From: UMGS1370 sp963557065
Lineage (GTDB): Bacteria > Bacillota > Clostridia > Lachnospirales > Lachnospiraceae
Reading direction: 5' to 3'
NCBI GenBank assembly: GCA_963557065.1
Contig: CAUWCT010000001.1
Location: 127,527 to 191,526, forward strand
Length of the DNA stretch: 64,000 nucleotides
Positions within the stretch are counted from its first letter, which is position 1. Each line of letters begins with the position of its first letter. Under the pieces are notes generated by a model. The model made no database searches, was not told where the DNA came from, and worked only from the letters and a program-made list of their open reading frames with translations. This document shows, in pieces, positions 1 to 8,455 of the stretch. The position numbers and the translations under genes are program-made.

Positions 1-233
1 TTTTCCATGGCAATCTCCAGCATTTCCTCTGCATTGTCCACGCCGATCATATCATAGCCGGAAGCTGCCAGAAGTTCTGTGAGACTGCCGGTCCCGCAGC
101 CCAAATCCAGAACCAGTCCGCCTCTTACTCCTCTCTCTTTCAGCAGGCTGATTAGATACCTGCTCCACTCCTGATAAGGAATATTATCCATAAACAGATC
201 GTATACTGCCGCAAAGCTTGTATAAGCGTCCAT
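1..233 (-). CDS. Class I SAM-dependent methyltransferase (3' part outside window)
   Basis: Only the first 77 codons are inside the window; the gene continues past the left edge. The protein opens with a helical stretch typical of small Clostridia methyltransferases, followed by the SAM-binding motif I LDLGCGTG at about residues 42-49 and an acidic ribose-binding position after strand 2 (IGVDNAEEM). A strong SD sequence (AGGAGG) stands 4 nt before the ATG at 233. The fold and cofactor are clear. The substrate (protein, RNA or small molecule) cannot be told from this fragment. A terminator-like hairpin separates it from the upstream SEC-C gene, so it probably has its own promoter or depends on readthrough. 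Confidence 0.85.
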   Translation of the reverse strand, partial: MDAYTSFAAVYDLFMDNIPYQEWSRYLISLLKERGVRGGLVLDLGCGTGSLTELLAASGYDMIGVDNAEEMLEIAME

Positions 234-252
234 GTTTCCTCCTAAAGAGACA

Positions 253-276
253 GGGCTGCCCTTAAAAAGGCAGCCC
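253..276 (-). terminator. Hairpin terminator behind the SEC-C gene
   Basis: An 8-bp perfect stem GGGCTGCC/GGCAGCCC with an A/T loop lies in the gap between the SEC-C gene and the methyltransferase. Read on the minus strand it is followed by a moderately T-rich stretch, so termination may be partial. Confidence 0.55.
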
Positions 277-317
277 CTTATCCAGACTCCGCTCTCCCGC
301 AGAATCATCACCCGATT

Positions 318-836
318 TTATGCGTTCTTACCGCAGCATTTCTTGTACTTTTTGCCGCTTCCACAAGGACATGGATCGTTGGGGTATACTTTATGTCCCT
401 TACGAATCGTGCCGGAAGCCTTCTGCTCCTTGTACAGCTCTTTTCTGCGCTCTTCAGAAAGAATAGCATCCCACTGCGGCAGTTCATACAGCCAGTTTGC
501 CTTTGCCTCTACCATGTTGTAGTAAAGTTTTTCCGGATCAATCTCAATCCGCACCTGGGTATCTTCTTCCATAGTGTCGATTGGATTTTCATATCCTTTT
601 AAACTCTCATTAATGCCGTCTAAAAAGCCTACCATGATTAGCAATTCTGTATTGTACTTTTCAGCCAGTTCCTTTACTGTACCGGTCACAACCTCTGAAG
701 GGTTAGAAAGAATCTGCTCATAAATTCCTTTTTCAATGGTAAAATAACCAGTCCACAGTTCTTCTCTTTTTTTATCATCTAAGCCGTCTCCGTAAGCCAG
801 ATTTCTCCAGGTATCTAAAATAGCCATCTCTATCAT
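318..836 (-). CDS. SEC-C motif protein of unknown function
   Basis: A 172-residue soluble protein. The last 20 residues carry the SEC-C zinc-binding motif CPCGSGKKYKKCC (Cys156, Cys158, Cys167, Cys168), the same metal-binding tail found on SecA and on many small bacterial proteins. The N-terminal 150 residues are acidic, helical and not recognised. SEC-C tails bind zinc and often mediate contacts with ribosomes or protein partners, but the function here is unknown. The start at 836 has an SD (AAGGA) only about 3 nt upstream. The ATG at 827 is an alternative with about 12 nt spacing. A sigma-A-like promoter (882-911) precedes it, so it is likely a separate transcript from the phosphofructokinase gene upstream. 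Confidence 0.8.
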   Translation of the reverse strand: MIEMAILDTWRNLAYGDGLDDKKREELWTGYFTIEKGIYEQILSNPSEVVTGTVKELAEKYNTELLIMVGFLDGINESLKGYENPIDTMEEDTQVRIEIDPEKLYYNMVEAKANWLYELPQWDAILSEERRKELYKEQKASGTIRKGHKVYPNDPCPCGSGKKYKKCCGKNA

Positions 837-878
837 CCATCCTTTTTATCAGTATTGACAGGCAAAACGCCTCTAGGC

Positions 879-911
879 CATAGTATATAACAAAACTATG
901 ATTGTTGTAAA
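879..911 (-). promoter_or_regulatory. Promoter with overlapping palindrome upstream of the SEC-C gene
   Basis: On the minus strand TTTACA (906-911) and TATACT (882-887) are 18 bp apart. The inverted repeat CATAGT...ACTATG (879-884/895-900) spans the -10 box and could be an operator; that role is inference. Confidence 0.5.
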
Positions 912-918
912 GTCTTTT

Positions 919-2136
919 CTAGCGCTGGTATGCATATACCGGAAGACCATTTTCCATTTTTCTCTCCGGTTCTCCCTGAATCAGCGGAAGGGCATAAGAT
1001 AAAAACTCTTCGCTGATATCTGTGCCGTTGCCGATAATCCATTGAGACGGGAACTTCTTTTCCTGATTGCAGACCTGGTTCACATCTACTGTCACGCATT
1101 CCATCTCATATGGGCTGTCAGACTTTCGGTTAAAGGCAATCATCTGCCCGGTTACTCCCTCTAAGGCCTTTCTTACGCCCCATTTGCCTGCCATTGCTGC
1201 CTCTTCAATGTCTGTCTGGGAAGCCGCCATACCGGAACAGCGCTGGCTTACGTTTAATTCCACAGAGCGAACCTTTACCCCGAAACGGTCCCGGACAAAA
1301 TTTTCCAGAATCTTTCCGCTTCCGGTCAGCATCTTATGACCGAACGTATCCAGTCTGGCCTCATCTGCATATTCACAGATAAACTGACCTCTGTCATCCG
1401 AAATCCCCTCTGAAATACAGATAATCACATTAGGCTGCTTCTCTAATGCCTCTTCCACATCCTTAGCAAACTGCTCCATGTCAAAGTTTGTCTCCGGAAG
1501 GTAAATGAGCAGCGGATTGTCGCCTTTGTGTTTTCTTGCCAGAACGCTGGCTGCTGTCAACCACCCTGCATGACGTCCCATCAATTCTACAATGGTAACT
1601 GCCTTTTGCTGGTACACAGAAGAATCCAGTACAATCTCTCTGACTGTAGAAGCCACATACTTTGCTGCACTGCCGTATCCAGGAGTATGATCGGTCATAA
1701 TCAGGTCATTGTCAATGGTCTTTGGAATGCCGATCACCTTTACGTCAATGTCATTGGAAGCTGCATATCTTGCCAGCTTGCTTACAGTATCCATGGAATC
1801 ATTGCCGCCGATATAGAAGAAATATCCAATATCCATCTGCCGAAATTTTTCAAATAATTCCTGATAGCAGATGTCGCTTAAATCTTCTGGAAGCTTATAC
1901 CGGCAGGAGCCTAAGTAGGCGGCAGGAGTCAGCTTTAGCAATTCCAATTCTTCTTCATCCAGAGCAGAAAGTTCCATGGTTCTGCCGGCCATAAAGCCTT
2001 CTATGCCATGAATCATGCCGTACACTTTGCCAATCTCATCACCATGATCTATTCCCTCTTTGATGACTCCGTAAAGGCTAGCGTTGATAACTGCTGTCGG
2101 TCCTCCGGACTGGCCGACAATTATATTTTTCTTCAT
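919..2136 (-). CDS. pfp: 6-phosphofructokinase, pyrophosphate-type
   Basis: A 405-residue PfkA-superfamily enzyme that phosphorylates fructose 6-phosphate at C1 in glycolysis. The nucleotide/phosphate loop GQSGGPT lies at residues 8-14. Two diagnostic sites point to pyrophosphate rather than ATP as donor: GGNDS at 110-114 (ATP enzymes have GGDGS) and the lysine in PKTIDND at 138-144 (ATP enzymes have glycine, PGTIDND). The length fits the roughly 400-420-residue PPi-dependent clade. The ATG at 2136 has an AGAGGAG SD. The 3' end of the upstream amidase gene overlaps this start by 59 nt in another frame, so the two may be translationally coupled. Donor specificity is inferred from motifs only. 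Confidence 0.88.
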   Translation of the reverse strand: MKKNIIVGQSGGPTAVINASLYGVIKEGIDHGDEIGKVYGMIHGIEGFMAGRTMELSALDEEELELLKLTPAAYLGSCRYKLPEDLSDICYQELFEKFRQMDIGYFFYIGGNDSMDTVSKLARYAASNDIDVKVIGIPKTIDNDLIMTDHTPGYGSAAKYVASTVREIVLDSSVYQQKAVTIVELMGRHAGWLTAASVLARKHKGDNPLLIYLPETNFDMEQFAKDVEEALEKQPNVIICISEGISDDRGQFICEYADEARLDTFGHKMLTGSGKILENFVRDRFGVKVRSVELNVSQRCSGMAASQTDIEEAAMAGKWGVRKALEGVTGQMIAFNRKSDSPYEMECVTVDVNQVCNQEKKFPSQWIIGNGTDISEEFLSYALPLIQGEPERKMENGLPVYAYQR

Positions 2137-3199
2137 AGGTATCTTCTCCTCTTTTTACTCTCTGTCTCTTATTGTAGCGGAAAGACGCACTGTTGGCAAG
2201 TACCCTTTCTCTTCCACTCCTTTTTCTCCCCCTGTCTTTTCCCGGCTTTCCCCTTTTCTTCCTGACCTGTTTTCTGATAAACGCCCCCTGTTTTTCTTCT
2301 GCCTCCATAGGAATCAGCGCTCCCTTAAAATCAGACATCAGGTAAATGCTGCCTTCAAACATGCTGCCGTCTTCTTTCAAACGGTACAGTTCGTTTTTCC
2401 ATACGACCCAGGTATCCTTTTTCATGGCGCCGTTTTCCCCCAGATAATACCACATTCCGGCTGAATCTGTTTTCCAGGTATTAGAAACCATCATTCCGGC
2501 TCCGTCAAACCAATACCAGTTTTCTCCGTCCTTGTACCAGTTATTCCGTACCGGTTCTCCGGTATTTCCCAGATAAAACCGCCATCCGCCTTCTTCCTGA
2601 TACCACCCCCATCGTTTCTCCGGTACCGGCTGGTTTATATTGTAATATAAAAGAATGGCTGCTGTTTCCGCTTTTGCAAGTCTCTCTAAATTATCTGCAT
2701 TGAGAAGCCATCTGGCAATGGCCCCATTGGTATGAAAAGAATGTTCCAAAATCAATCCCGGCGTTCCTACTGCGGCTGCCCCTCGCAAAACCCCGTAATA
2801 ATCTCCGTTTTGTCCCCGTCTGTGCTCGATTCTGGCCGGCTGTCTGGTGCTTAACACCGTTTCCACTGTCTGGGCCAAAGCCATTCCAATGCCGTCTGCA
2901 CTGCCATTTATAGCACAATAGGCGCATGGGTAATCAATATTGGGATTTGCTCCATTTGCCACTGCATTAGAATGATCTGAAATAAATAAATCACATCCCT
3001 TTGAGGACGCTCCTCTGGCATACAATCCCTTATCTTCCTGCTGCTTTTCCCTGGTCAGCACTACCTCTATCCCATAAGATTCCAGATACTTTTTCTGGAG
3101 TAAGTGGAGTTTCCATGCCATTTCCGACTCATAATATCCTGGTTCTGCCGAACTCTGGTTGTATTTACCAAAATGCCCTGCGTCTAAACAGATCTTCAT
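2078..3199 (-). CDS. N-acetylmuramoyl-L-alanine amidase (Amidase_3) with choline-binding-like repeats
   Basis: A 373-residue zinc amidase that cleaves the amide bond between MurNAc and the stem peptide of peptidoglycan. The catalytic domain fills residues 1-185, with ligand-type residues in LDAGH (His9), a Glu near 24-26, His76 in SDHS and the catalytic Glu152 in LEHSFH. Residues about 197-285 hold three or more tryptophan/tyrosine-rich cell-wall-binding repeats (GWYQEEGGW, NWYKDGENWYWF, TWKTDSAGMWYY). There is no signal peptide: the domain starts at residue 1, so export must be non-classical or the enzyme is released by lysis. The final 60 residues are strikingly basic and run 59 nt into the phosphofructokinase gene. 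A frameshift that lengthened the tail is possible. Confidence 0.85.
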   Translation of the reverse strand: MKICLDAGHFGKYNQSSAEPGYYESEMAWKLHLLQKKYLESYGIEVVLTREKQQEDKGLYARGASSKGCDLFISDHSNAVANGANPNIDYPCAYCAINGSADGIGMALAQTVETVLSTRQPARIEHRRGQNGDYYGVLRGAAAVGTPGLILEHSFHTNGAIARWLLNADNLERLAKAETAAILLYYNINQPVPEKRWGWYQEEGGWRFYLGNTGEPVRNNWYKDGENWYWFDGAGMMVSNTWKTDSAGMWYYLGENGAMKKDTWVVWKNELYRLKEDGSMFEGSIYLMSDFKGALIPMEAEEKQGAFIRKQVRKKRGKPGKDRGRKRSGRERVLANSASFRYNKRQRVKRGEDTYEEKYNCRPVRRTDSSYQR

Positions 3200-3414
3200 A
3201 CTCCTGTCCTCCTTTTTTATTCACAGCTATTTCTGCATCGTTCTTATCTATCTTATGAAAGTTTCAAACAGGCTGTGCCTGAACCTATGGCCAGAGTGGG
3301 AAAACTGTAGTATAATATAAAGATACCGGGGTCAAAAACATGAGTAAAAAGCCTTTTGTCCCCAACAGGATATGAACACTGATACATTTAGAAAAAGAAA
3401 GGAAAGACTTGTTT

Positions 3415-3645
3415 ATGAATCCAATAGAACTGATGGGACTTCAAAAAAAGGCCCTGGCTTTCAAAGAAAATCATCCGAAATTTATTAACTTTCTTCAGGC
3501 AGTTTCCCAAAAGAATCTTATGGAAGGAACTATTATGGAAGTGACTCTTACGGATCACACAGGAGAACAACTATCTGCGAATTTAAAACTAACTGGGTCT
3601 GATATCGAGCTTATCCGCAGTCTCGCTGAACTGCAAAAAAAATAA
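3415..3645 (+). CDS. Small conserved-looking hypothetical protein
   Basis: A 76-residue protein with no transmembrane segment or signal peptide and no domain I recognise. It starts with a helical region rich in lysine and ends in short amphipathic strands and a helix (DHTGEQLSANLKLT, IELIRSLAELQKK). The ATG at 3415 is preferred over a TTG at 3409 because the SD (GGAAAG, 3401-3406) sits 8 nt before the ATG but only 2 nt before the TTG. A TATAAT box lies about 100 nt upstream without a convincing -35. A strong terminator follows, so it is a single-gene transcript. Function unknown. Confidence 0.65.
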   Translation: MNPIELMGLQKKALAFKENHPKFINFLQAVSQKNLMEGTIMEVTLTDHTGEQLSANLKLTGSDIELIRSLAELQKK

Positions 3646-3732
3646 TACCTGTTTTGTGTATAAAATATTCAGACCGGACAATACTATGAGTGTAAACAAA
3701 AGATAAATTTAACTACTTATCCTCCCCTTTTT

Positions 3733-3779
3733 AATACCTTGCCTGTTGGCTTCGTGCAGCAGGCGGGGTATTTTTTTTT
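3733..3779 (+). terminator. Rho-independent terminator
   Basis: The stem AATACCTTGCCTG pairs with CAGGCGGGGTATT around a short loop and is followed by a run of nine T residues. It ends the transcript of the small gene at 3415. Confidence 0.85.
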
Positions 3780-3855
3780 ATTTTATGAAAAGTTAAATGC
3801 GATTCTTTTATATGAAATCAAACAGAATAACGACCGTTGCAGAAATAGCTCAAAG

Positions 3856-3898
3856 AAGCTGTCGCTTCACGATTTTTTAATCATTAAGGCGACAGCTC
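3856..3898. repeat. Inverted repeat downstream of the fucosidase gene
   Basis: AGCTGTCGC at the left is repeated in inverted form (GCGACAGCT) about 23 nt later. It lies just past the stop of the minus-strand GH29 gene and may terminate that operon, although the T tract is poor. Confidence 0.4.
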
Positions 3899-3957
3899 TC
3901 TATGGAAGTCCAGATTTTTGTCCGCACCCAATCAAAATGTGGTCTTCGTTTCACTCT

Positions 3958-5265
3958 TTACTGTCTTAATATAATTTTTAATACAGTATCCATCTGATCT
4001 GGAAGCGGGTAGGTAAATACCGGATTCTCGCCAAACGAGACAAACGCTACATCGTTATACAGCACGGTATTCCATGCCTCTCCGCGCTTCATCTCGCTGC
4101 CATTTTCCACATAGTAGACCTTATCCAGCTGCTCTGGTGCAATTCCATACAATGGCAGCGCCCCCAGAGGCTCCTCATAGACATGAGCGTAAATGACGTT
4201 TCCCTTTTGGGTATATCTGCCCCACTCTGGCTTTGGCAACCCACAAATTCCGCAGCCATAAATACTCTCTCCGTTCTTTTTCATCCATACGCCAATTTTC
4301 TCCAAAATCTCTCTTCCCTGCTCCGGAATATTCCCTCTTGCGTCCGGTCCAACATTTAAAATCATGTTGCCTCCCTTACTGACGCATTCCACAAGCTTTC
4401 GCACCAGCATTTCAGGCGACTTGTAATCATGGTCATAGTTGCAGAATCCCCAGTGATTATTCATTGTCGCACAAAGTTCCCATGGAATCTGCTCTCCCAA
4501 TTCATCCTGAACGCCTCCTGGAGGAATAATCTGCTCTGGACTTGCAAAATCCCCGCTGTAAATCAAAGGATTTGCTGTCGCGATGCTTCCGTGATTATCC
4601 CCAGCCCCCTCCAGGCGGTTGTCAATAACAACATCCGGCTGATATTTGCGCACCATGCGGATCAGGTCTGTCGCCTTCCACTTCTCTCCACACATATCAT
4701 CATAGGAGAAATCGAACCATAACAGATCGAGTTTTCCATAATTGGTCACAAGTTCTTTTACCTGCCCATGCATATAAGTCAGATAACGGTCGAAATCAAT
4801 CTGCTCATCCTTAAATTCTTTGCGATTTCTCATCGGGTGTTGTCTGTCACCATATTTCGGAAAGTCCGGATGATGCCAGTCAATAATCGAAAAATACAGT
4901 CCCACCTTAATACCTTCTGCGCGAAACGCCTCCAAAAACTCCCGCACCAAGTCCCTTCCGGCCTTTGTATTTGTCGCTTTATAATCCGTCAACGCTGAAT
5001 CAAACAGGCAAAAGCCATCGTGGTGCTTTGCCGTAAGCACCGCATATTTCATCCCCGCTGCCTTTGCAAGGCTCGCCCACTTCTTCGGCTGATAGTCCGC
5101 TGGATCAAACAGATCAAAGTATTTTTCATATTCTGCGACTGTCATTTCACGCTCCGACATCACCCATTCCCCACACGCCGGAATTGCATACAGCCCCCAG
5201 TGAATGAACATGCCAAATCTTGCATCCATAAACCATTTTGTTCTCTCTTTGATGTCCTGATTCAT
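3958..5265 (-). CDS. Alpha-L-fucosidase, glycoside hydrolase family 29
   Basis: A 435-residue retaining exo-glycosidase that releases L-fucose from the non-reducing end of glycans. The family signature is clear from the start: RFGMFIHWG (residues 16-24), the substrate-binding AKHHDGF (79-85) and the nucleophile Asp185 in LLWFDFSYD. GH29 enzymes often carry extra C-terminal beta modules; this one ends soon after the catalytic barrel and a small domain. It has no signal peptide, so it probably acts in the cytoplasm on short fucosylated oligosaccharides imported by the neighbouring ABC transporter. It is the last gene of a minus-strand operon, 11 nt behind the oxidoreductase gene. Confidence 0.9.
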   Translation of the reverse strand: MNQDIKERTKWFMDARFGMFIHWGLYAIPACGEWVMSEREMTVAEYEKYFDLFDPADYQPKKWASLAKAAGMKYAVLTAKHHDGFCLFDSALTDYKATNTKAGRDLVREFLEAFRAEGIKVGLYFSIIDWHHPDFPKYGDRQHPMRNRKEFKDEQIDFDRYLTYMHGQVKELVTNYGKLDLLWFDFSYDDMCGEKWKATDLIRMVRKYQPDVVIDNRLEGAGDNHGSIATANPLIYSGDFASPEQIIPPGGVQDELGEQIPWELCATMNNHWGFCNYDHDYKSPEMLVRKLVECVSKGGNMILNVGPDARGNIPEQGREILEKIGVWMKKNGESIYGCGICGLPKPEWGRYTQKGNVIYAHVYEEPLGALPLYGIAPEQLDKVYYVENGSEMKRGEAWNTVLYNDVAFVSFGENPVFTYPLPDQMDTVLKIILRQ

Positions 5266-5276
5266 TTTTCCTCCAT

Positions 5277-6539
5277 TTACTCCGCTCTGAATTTCTCAAG
5301 TATAACTGCTGCTCCGCCGTTTTTTTGGCTCTTTTCTGCTGCAAGTGCAAGCAGATGTGAATCAACTGCCGTAACAGCGCTGCTTAAATTCTGTTCCTTA
5401 TCCTTGTGTGCGATCATACGCACAAACTGCTTCATCATCGCAACATCACTTCCACTGTGCCCACTGGAAGGTGCATTTAAGTCGATCACTGTTTTTTGTC
5501 CAGTCGCAAAATCCACAACCTCAATACGGTTATCTTCCATCCAGCCGCTGATCTGCCCGTGGCTGCCCTGTAATCGGATGATCCGCTCACAGCGATCTGT
5601 AAATGCGCTCATCGTAAGACTGACTGTCACTCCGCCCTCAAACTCCATGTTGACAATCTGGTGATCTACCACATCATTATCACAATGATAGACACAGCGT
5701 CCATACGGACCTCTCCTTAATGCATACAAAATCCCCGCATCATCCTCTTCCATCGTCACCACGCGCCGGAAACCGTCTTCCTTTGCCTTTGGGTGTTCCA
5801 GATAAAAGCGCGGCGCATAGTAAGGGCAGCTATCTCTGTGCATACAGCCATCCATGCAGTATTGCGGCGCTCCCTCAGGCGCCCTCTCCTCACAAAAGAG
5901 ACTTCTGTCCCCAAAGCTGGAAACTGTCTGACAGGGCCTACCCACAAGCCACAACAAAATATCAAAATCATGACAGCATTTTGCCAGAATCATTGGACAA
6001 CTCTCGCTGCTGTTTCTCCAATTTCCGCGGACAAAACTGTGCGCCATATGCCAATACCCGACGCATTCCATATGCTGGATATTCATCAGCGCTCCGATAC
6101 GCCCCTCTGCGAGCAGCTCCTTTATTTTTGTAAAAAATGGAGAGTATCGCAGCACATGGGCAACACTGATAATTCCGTCATATTCCATCGCCATCTTCCG
6201 GATGGCAAGCAGTTCTCCCTTATTTGGCGTAATCGGCTTTTCACATAAAATATCATATCCCTTTTCTGCCGCAAGCTTTAGCGGCTCAAAATGCATTTTA
6301 TCCTGTGTGCAAATCAGTACACAATCAGCGAATTTCGGACGTTCTAAAAGTTCCTTCCAATCGCTCGTACAATTTTCCTCACTGATTTCATGCAGTGTCT
6401 GAAACTCCTGTCTGCGATCCTTACGCGGCTCTGCCACTGCTACAAATTTCAATTCATTCGGGTAACGAAGCGCATACGTCGCATAGGCATCTGCCCCGCG
6501 CTGACCTGCGCCTATCAAAATAGCTTTTACCTGCTTCAT
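5277..6539 (-). CDS. Gfo/Idh/MocA-family NAD(P)-dependent oxidoreductase
   Basis: A 420-residue sugar oxidoreductase-type protein. An N-terminal Rossmann fold opens with AILIGAGQRGADAY, and the family's substrate-region motif CEKPITPN follows at about residues 95-102. The second half has the alpha/beta domain typical of inositol, glucose-fructose and N-acetylgalactosaminidase-type relatives. A four-cysteine cluster in the middle (CMDGCMHRDSC plus a nearby Cys) may bind metal. The ATG at 6539 is chosen over an earlier in-frame ATG at 6590 because GGAGGAAG lies just before it and the longer form would overlap the permease gene. Within this operon it likely oxidises or epimerises a sugar released by the GH29 enzyme; the exact substrate is unknown. 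Confidence 0.85.
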   Translation of the reverse strand: MKQVKAILIGAGQRGADAYATYALRYPNELKFVAVAEPRKDRRQEFQTLHEISEENCTSDWKELLERPKFADCVLICTQDKMHFEPLKLAAEKGYDILCEKPITPNKGELLAIRKMAMEYDGIISVAHVLRYSPFFTKIKELLAEGRIGALMNIQHMECVGYWHMAHSFVRGNWRNSSESCPMILAKCCHDFDILLWLVGRPCQTVSSFGDRSLFCEERAPEGAPQYCMDGCMHRDSCPYYAPRFYLEHPKAKEDGFRRVVTMEEDDAGILYALRRGPYGRCVYHCDNDVVDHQIVNMEFEGGVTVSLTMSAFTDRCERIIRLQGSHGQISGWMEDNRIEVVDFATGQKTVIDLNAPSSGHSGSDVAMMKQFVRMIAHKDKEQNLSSAVTAVDSHLLALAAEKSQKNGGAAVILEKFRAE

Positions 6540-6570
6540 ATCTTCCTCCATTGTTTTTGTAAAAATGCTC

Positions 6571-7419
6571 TTAACCTTTAACCGCTCCACCAGAAAGCGC
6601 TTCTACAAAGAATCTATTGAATATACAGTATAAAATGACCGGCGGCAAAATGATAACAACCATAGCAGAAAAAAGTCCGTTGTAATTCGTCCGAAATGCG
6701 GTTGTAAAAGTTGATAATAGCGCGGGTACCGTCATTTTCTCACGGTCGATAAGTACAAGAGACGCCCAATAATACTCATTCCAATTATTAAGAAATGCCA
6801 GCACTGCAGCCGTTAAAATCCCCGGTCTTGCAATCGGAAAAACAACCTTCCACCATGTCTGGATATAACCGCATCCGTCAATTCTTGCAGCCTCCTCAAG
6901 TTCCTTTGGAATATTTCCATAGTAGTTCCGAATCACAATAAAACTAATCGCAATACCGCTGCACGAATAGATAAATATAAGCGCCGCTCTTGTGTTATAA
7001 ATATGTAAACGGTTGATTAAATTATAAACCGGATACGTCAGTGCTGTAGCTGGAATAAACATAGTAGAATAAAGCATCATGCTCACAAGTTTTTTTCCTC
7101 TAAAATCCATGCGCGCTACAACATAGGCTGACATAGAAATCATCAGCATGCTGATCGCTACAGACATCCCGGAAATCCACATACTGTTTCCAAAATAACG
7201 CATGACATGAAGGTCGCGAAAGGTGGAAATGTAACCTTCCAAACAGATAGAATCCGGCAGCATAAAGCCAGGTCTTGCAAGCGGGTCTTCCTTAAAGCTG
7301 GATAATACCAGCCAGACAATCGGAACAAGTGATATTAGCAGCGCCCACCCCAAACAGATACAAGTAAAAATCCTTGTTGCTGCAGAAATTGTTTTCACAT
7401 GTTTTTTCTTTTTTGTCAT
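6571..7419 (-). CDS. Carbohydrate ABC transporter permease (MalG type)
   Basis: A 282-residue integral membrane protein with about six transmembrane segments. The cytoplasmic EAA loop that docks onto the ATPase reads EAARIDGCGYIQTWWKVVFPIARPG, with the invariant glycine. It has the size and layout of MalG-type permeases, which pair with a MalF-type partner. It overlaps the partner gene by 4 nt (ATGA), a sign of translational coupling. No ATPase gene lies in the cluster. Such CUT1 systems in Firmicutes often share one ATPase (MsmX type) encoded elsewhere. Confidence 0.92.
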   Translation of the reverse strand: MTKKKKHVKTISAATRIFTCICLGWALLISLVPIVWLVLSSFKEDPLARPGFMLPDSICLEGYISTFRDLHVMRYFGNSMWISGMSVAISMLMISMSAYVVARMDFRGKKLVSMMLYSTMFIPATALTYPVYNLINRLHIYNTRAALIFIYSCSGIAISFIVIRNYYGNIPKELEEAARIDGCGYIQTWWKVVFPIARPGILTAAVLAFLNNWNEYYWASLVLIDREKMTVPALLSTFTTAFRTNYNGLFSAMVVIILPPVILYCIFNRFFVEALSGGAVKG

Positions 7420-8372
7420 TTGCTTCCTCCTCCATATCTGTGCTTTTTGCGGAATGAAATACTGTAAAGCAGATTTACCAGAATGATAATGACAAACCCT
7501 GCCAGAATCTGGATCACGGCAACACTGTTTGCTCTTCCAAACTGTGTACGCGGACTGGTAATTGCAAGTTCACGAATGACATAGCTGATACTGTAGGTTC
7601 CTGCCGCACCTTTTGTTAAAAAATATACCTCGTTATACAATAAAAAACTTCCAGTTGCCGCCAAAACAGAAACCGTCCGCAGAGTATCCTTGATGATTGG
7701 CAGAACAATATACCAATCTTGTTTTAAGCCGCTGGCCCCATCAAGCATCGCCGCCTCTCTCACCTCCTGCGGCACTGCCATGATGTTTCCAAGAATGAGG
7801 AATGTCGTCGTTCCTGTAAAAAAAATATATGCTCCCGTCAGCGCCCAGAATGCCGGTCCATTCAGCAACAGGATATTTTCGTTAAAATTCTTGTCAAATA
7901 ACTGAATGATTGGATTGATAATTCCATATAATGGACTGTAAATCTGTAAAAAAATCATTCCCATCGCCGCAGAAGAAATCATATTCGGAATAATATAAAT
8001 ATTTCTCACCAGCTTTACTCCGCGTATCTCTCTGGAAAATGCAAGTGCCATTATCGTGGCTACCGGAATCTGGATCACAACGCCAAGCAGCGCCCAAAGA
8101 CTAGAGTTACGCAGCGCCTCCCAGAAGTAAGGATATGTTGAAAAAATATATTTATAATTATTCCACATGTCCTTAAATCCAAAAAATTCCGGACTTGTAA
8201 TATTTGTGTAGTCCCATTTGCAAAATGAAGTGAATATGACCGTGATAATCGGATAAAGATAAAATATGACAAACGCAAGCATCGTTGGCGCCAAGAACAA
8301 AAAGATAAACCCTCTTTTTCGCCACATCTGCCTATTTTTTTTTGCCTCTGCCGTTATTGTTACTTCTTTCAT
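7416..8372 (-). CDS. Carbohydrate ABC transporter permease (MalF/UgpA type)
   Basis: A 318-residue permease with a cytoplasmic N-terminus (KKNRQMWRKRG), a first membrane helix near residues 22-44, a large extracytoplasmic loop and five further helices. The EAA motif is visible at about residues 207-226 (EVREAAMLDGASGLKQDWYI). It forms the heterodimeric channel with the MalG-type permease encoded 4 nt inside its 3' end. The gene lies 83 nt behind the solute-binding lipoprotein gene. The transported substrate is probably a fucosylated or related oligosaccharide, judged only from the GH29 and oxidoreductase neighbours. Confidence 0.92.
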   Translation of the reverse strand: MKEVTITAEAKKNRQMWRKRGFIFLFLAPTMLAFVIFYLYPIITVIFTSFCKWDYTNITSPEFFGFKDMWNNYKYIFSTYPYFWEALRNSSLWALLGVVIQIPVATIMALAFSREIRGVKLVRNIYIIPNMISSAAMGMIFLQIYSPLYGIINPIIQLFDKNFNENILLLNGPAFWALTGAYIFFTGTTTFLILGNIMAVPQEVREAAMLDGASGLKQDWYIVLPIIKDTLRTVSVLAATGSFLLYNEVYFLTKGAAGTYSISYVIRELAITSPRTQFGRANSVAVIQILAGFVIIILVNLLYSISFRKKHRYGGGSK

Positions 8373-8455
8373 TAAATTCCTCCTCTGTCAGAAAAAGGGA
8401 GAAAAGAGCTCCCTCTCTCCCTCCCTGCTTTTCCTTTTATTTTTCTTCTCCGAAA

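Noticed and set aside
3341..3376. Eleven-codon frame MSKKPFVPNRI upstream of the small gene at 3415
   Set aside because: No SD; a hairpin with GGGG/CCCC arms is there, but leader-peptide control is not supported.
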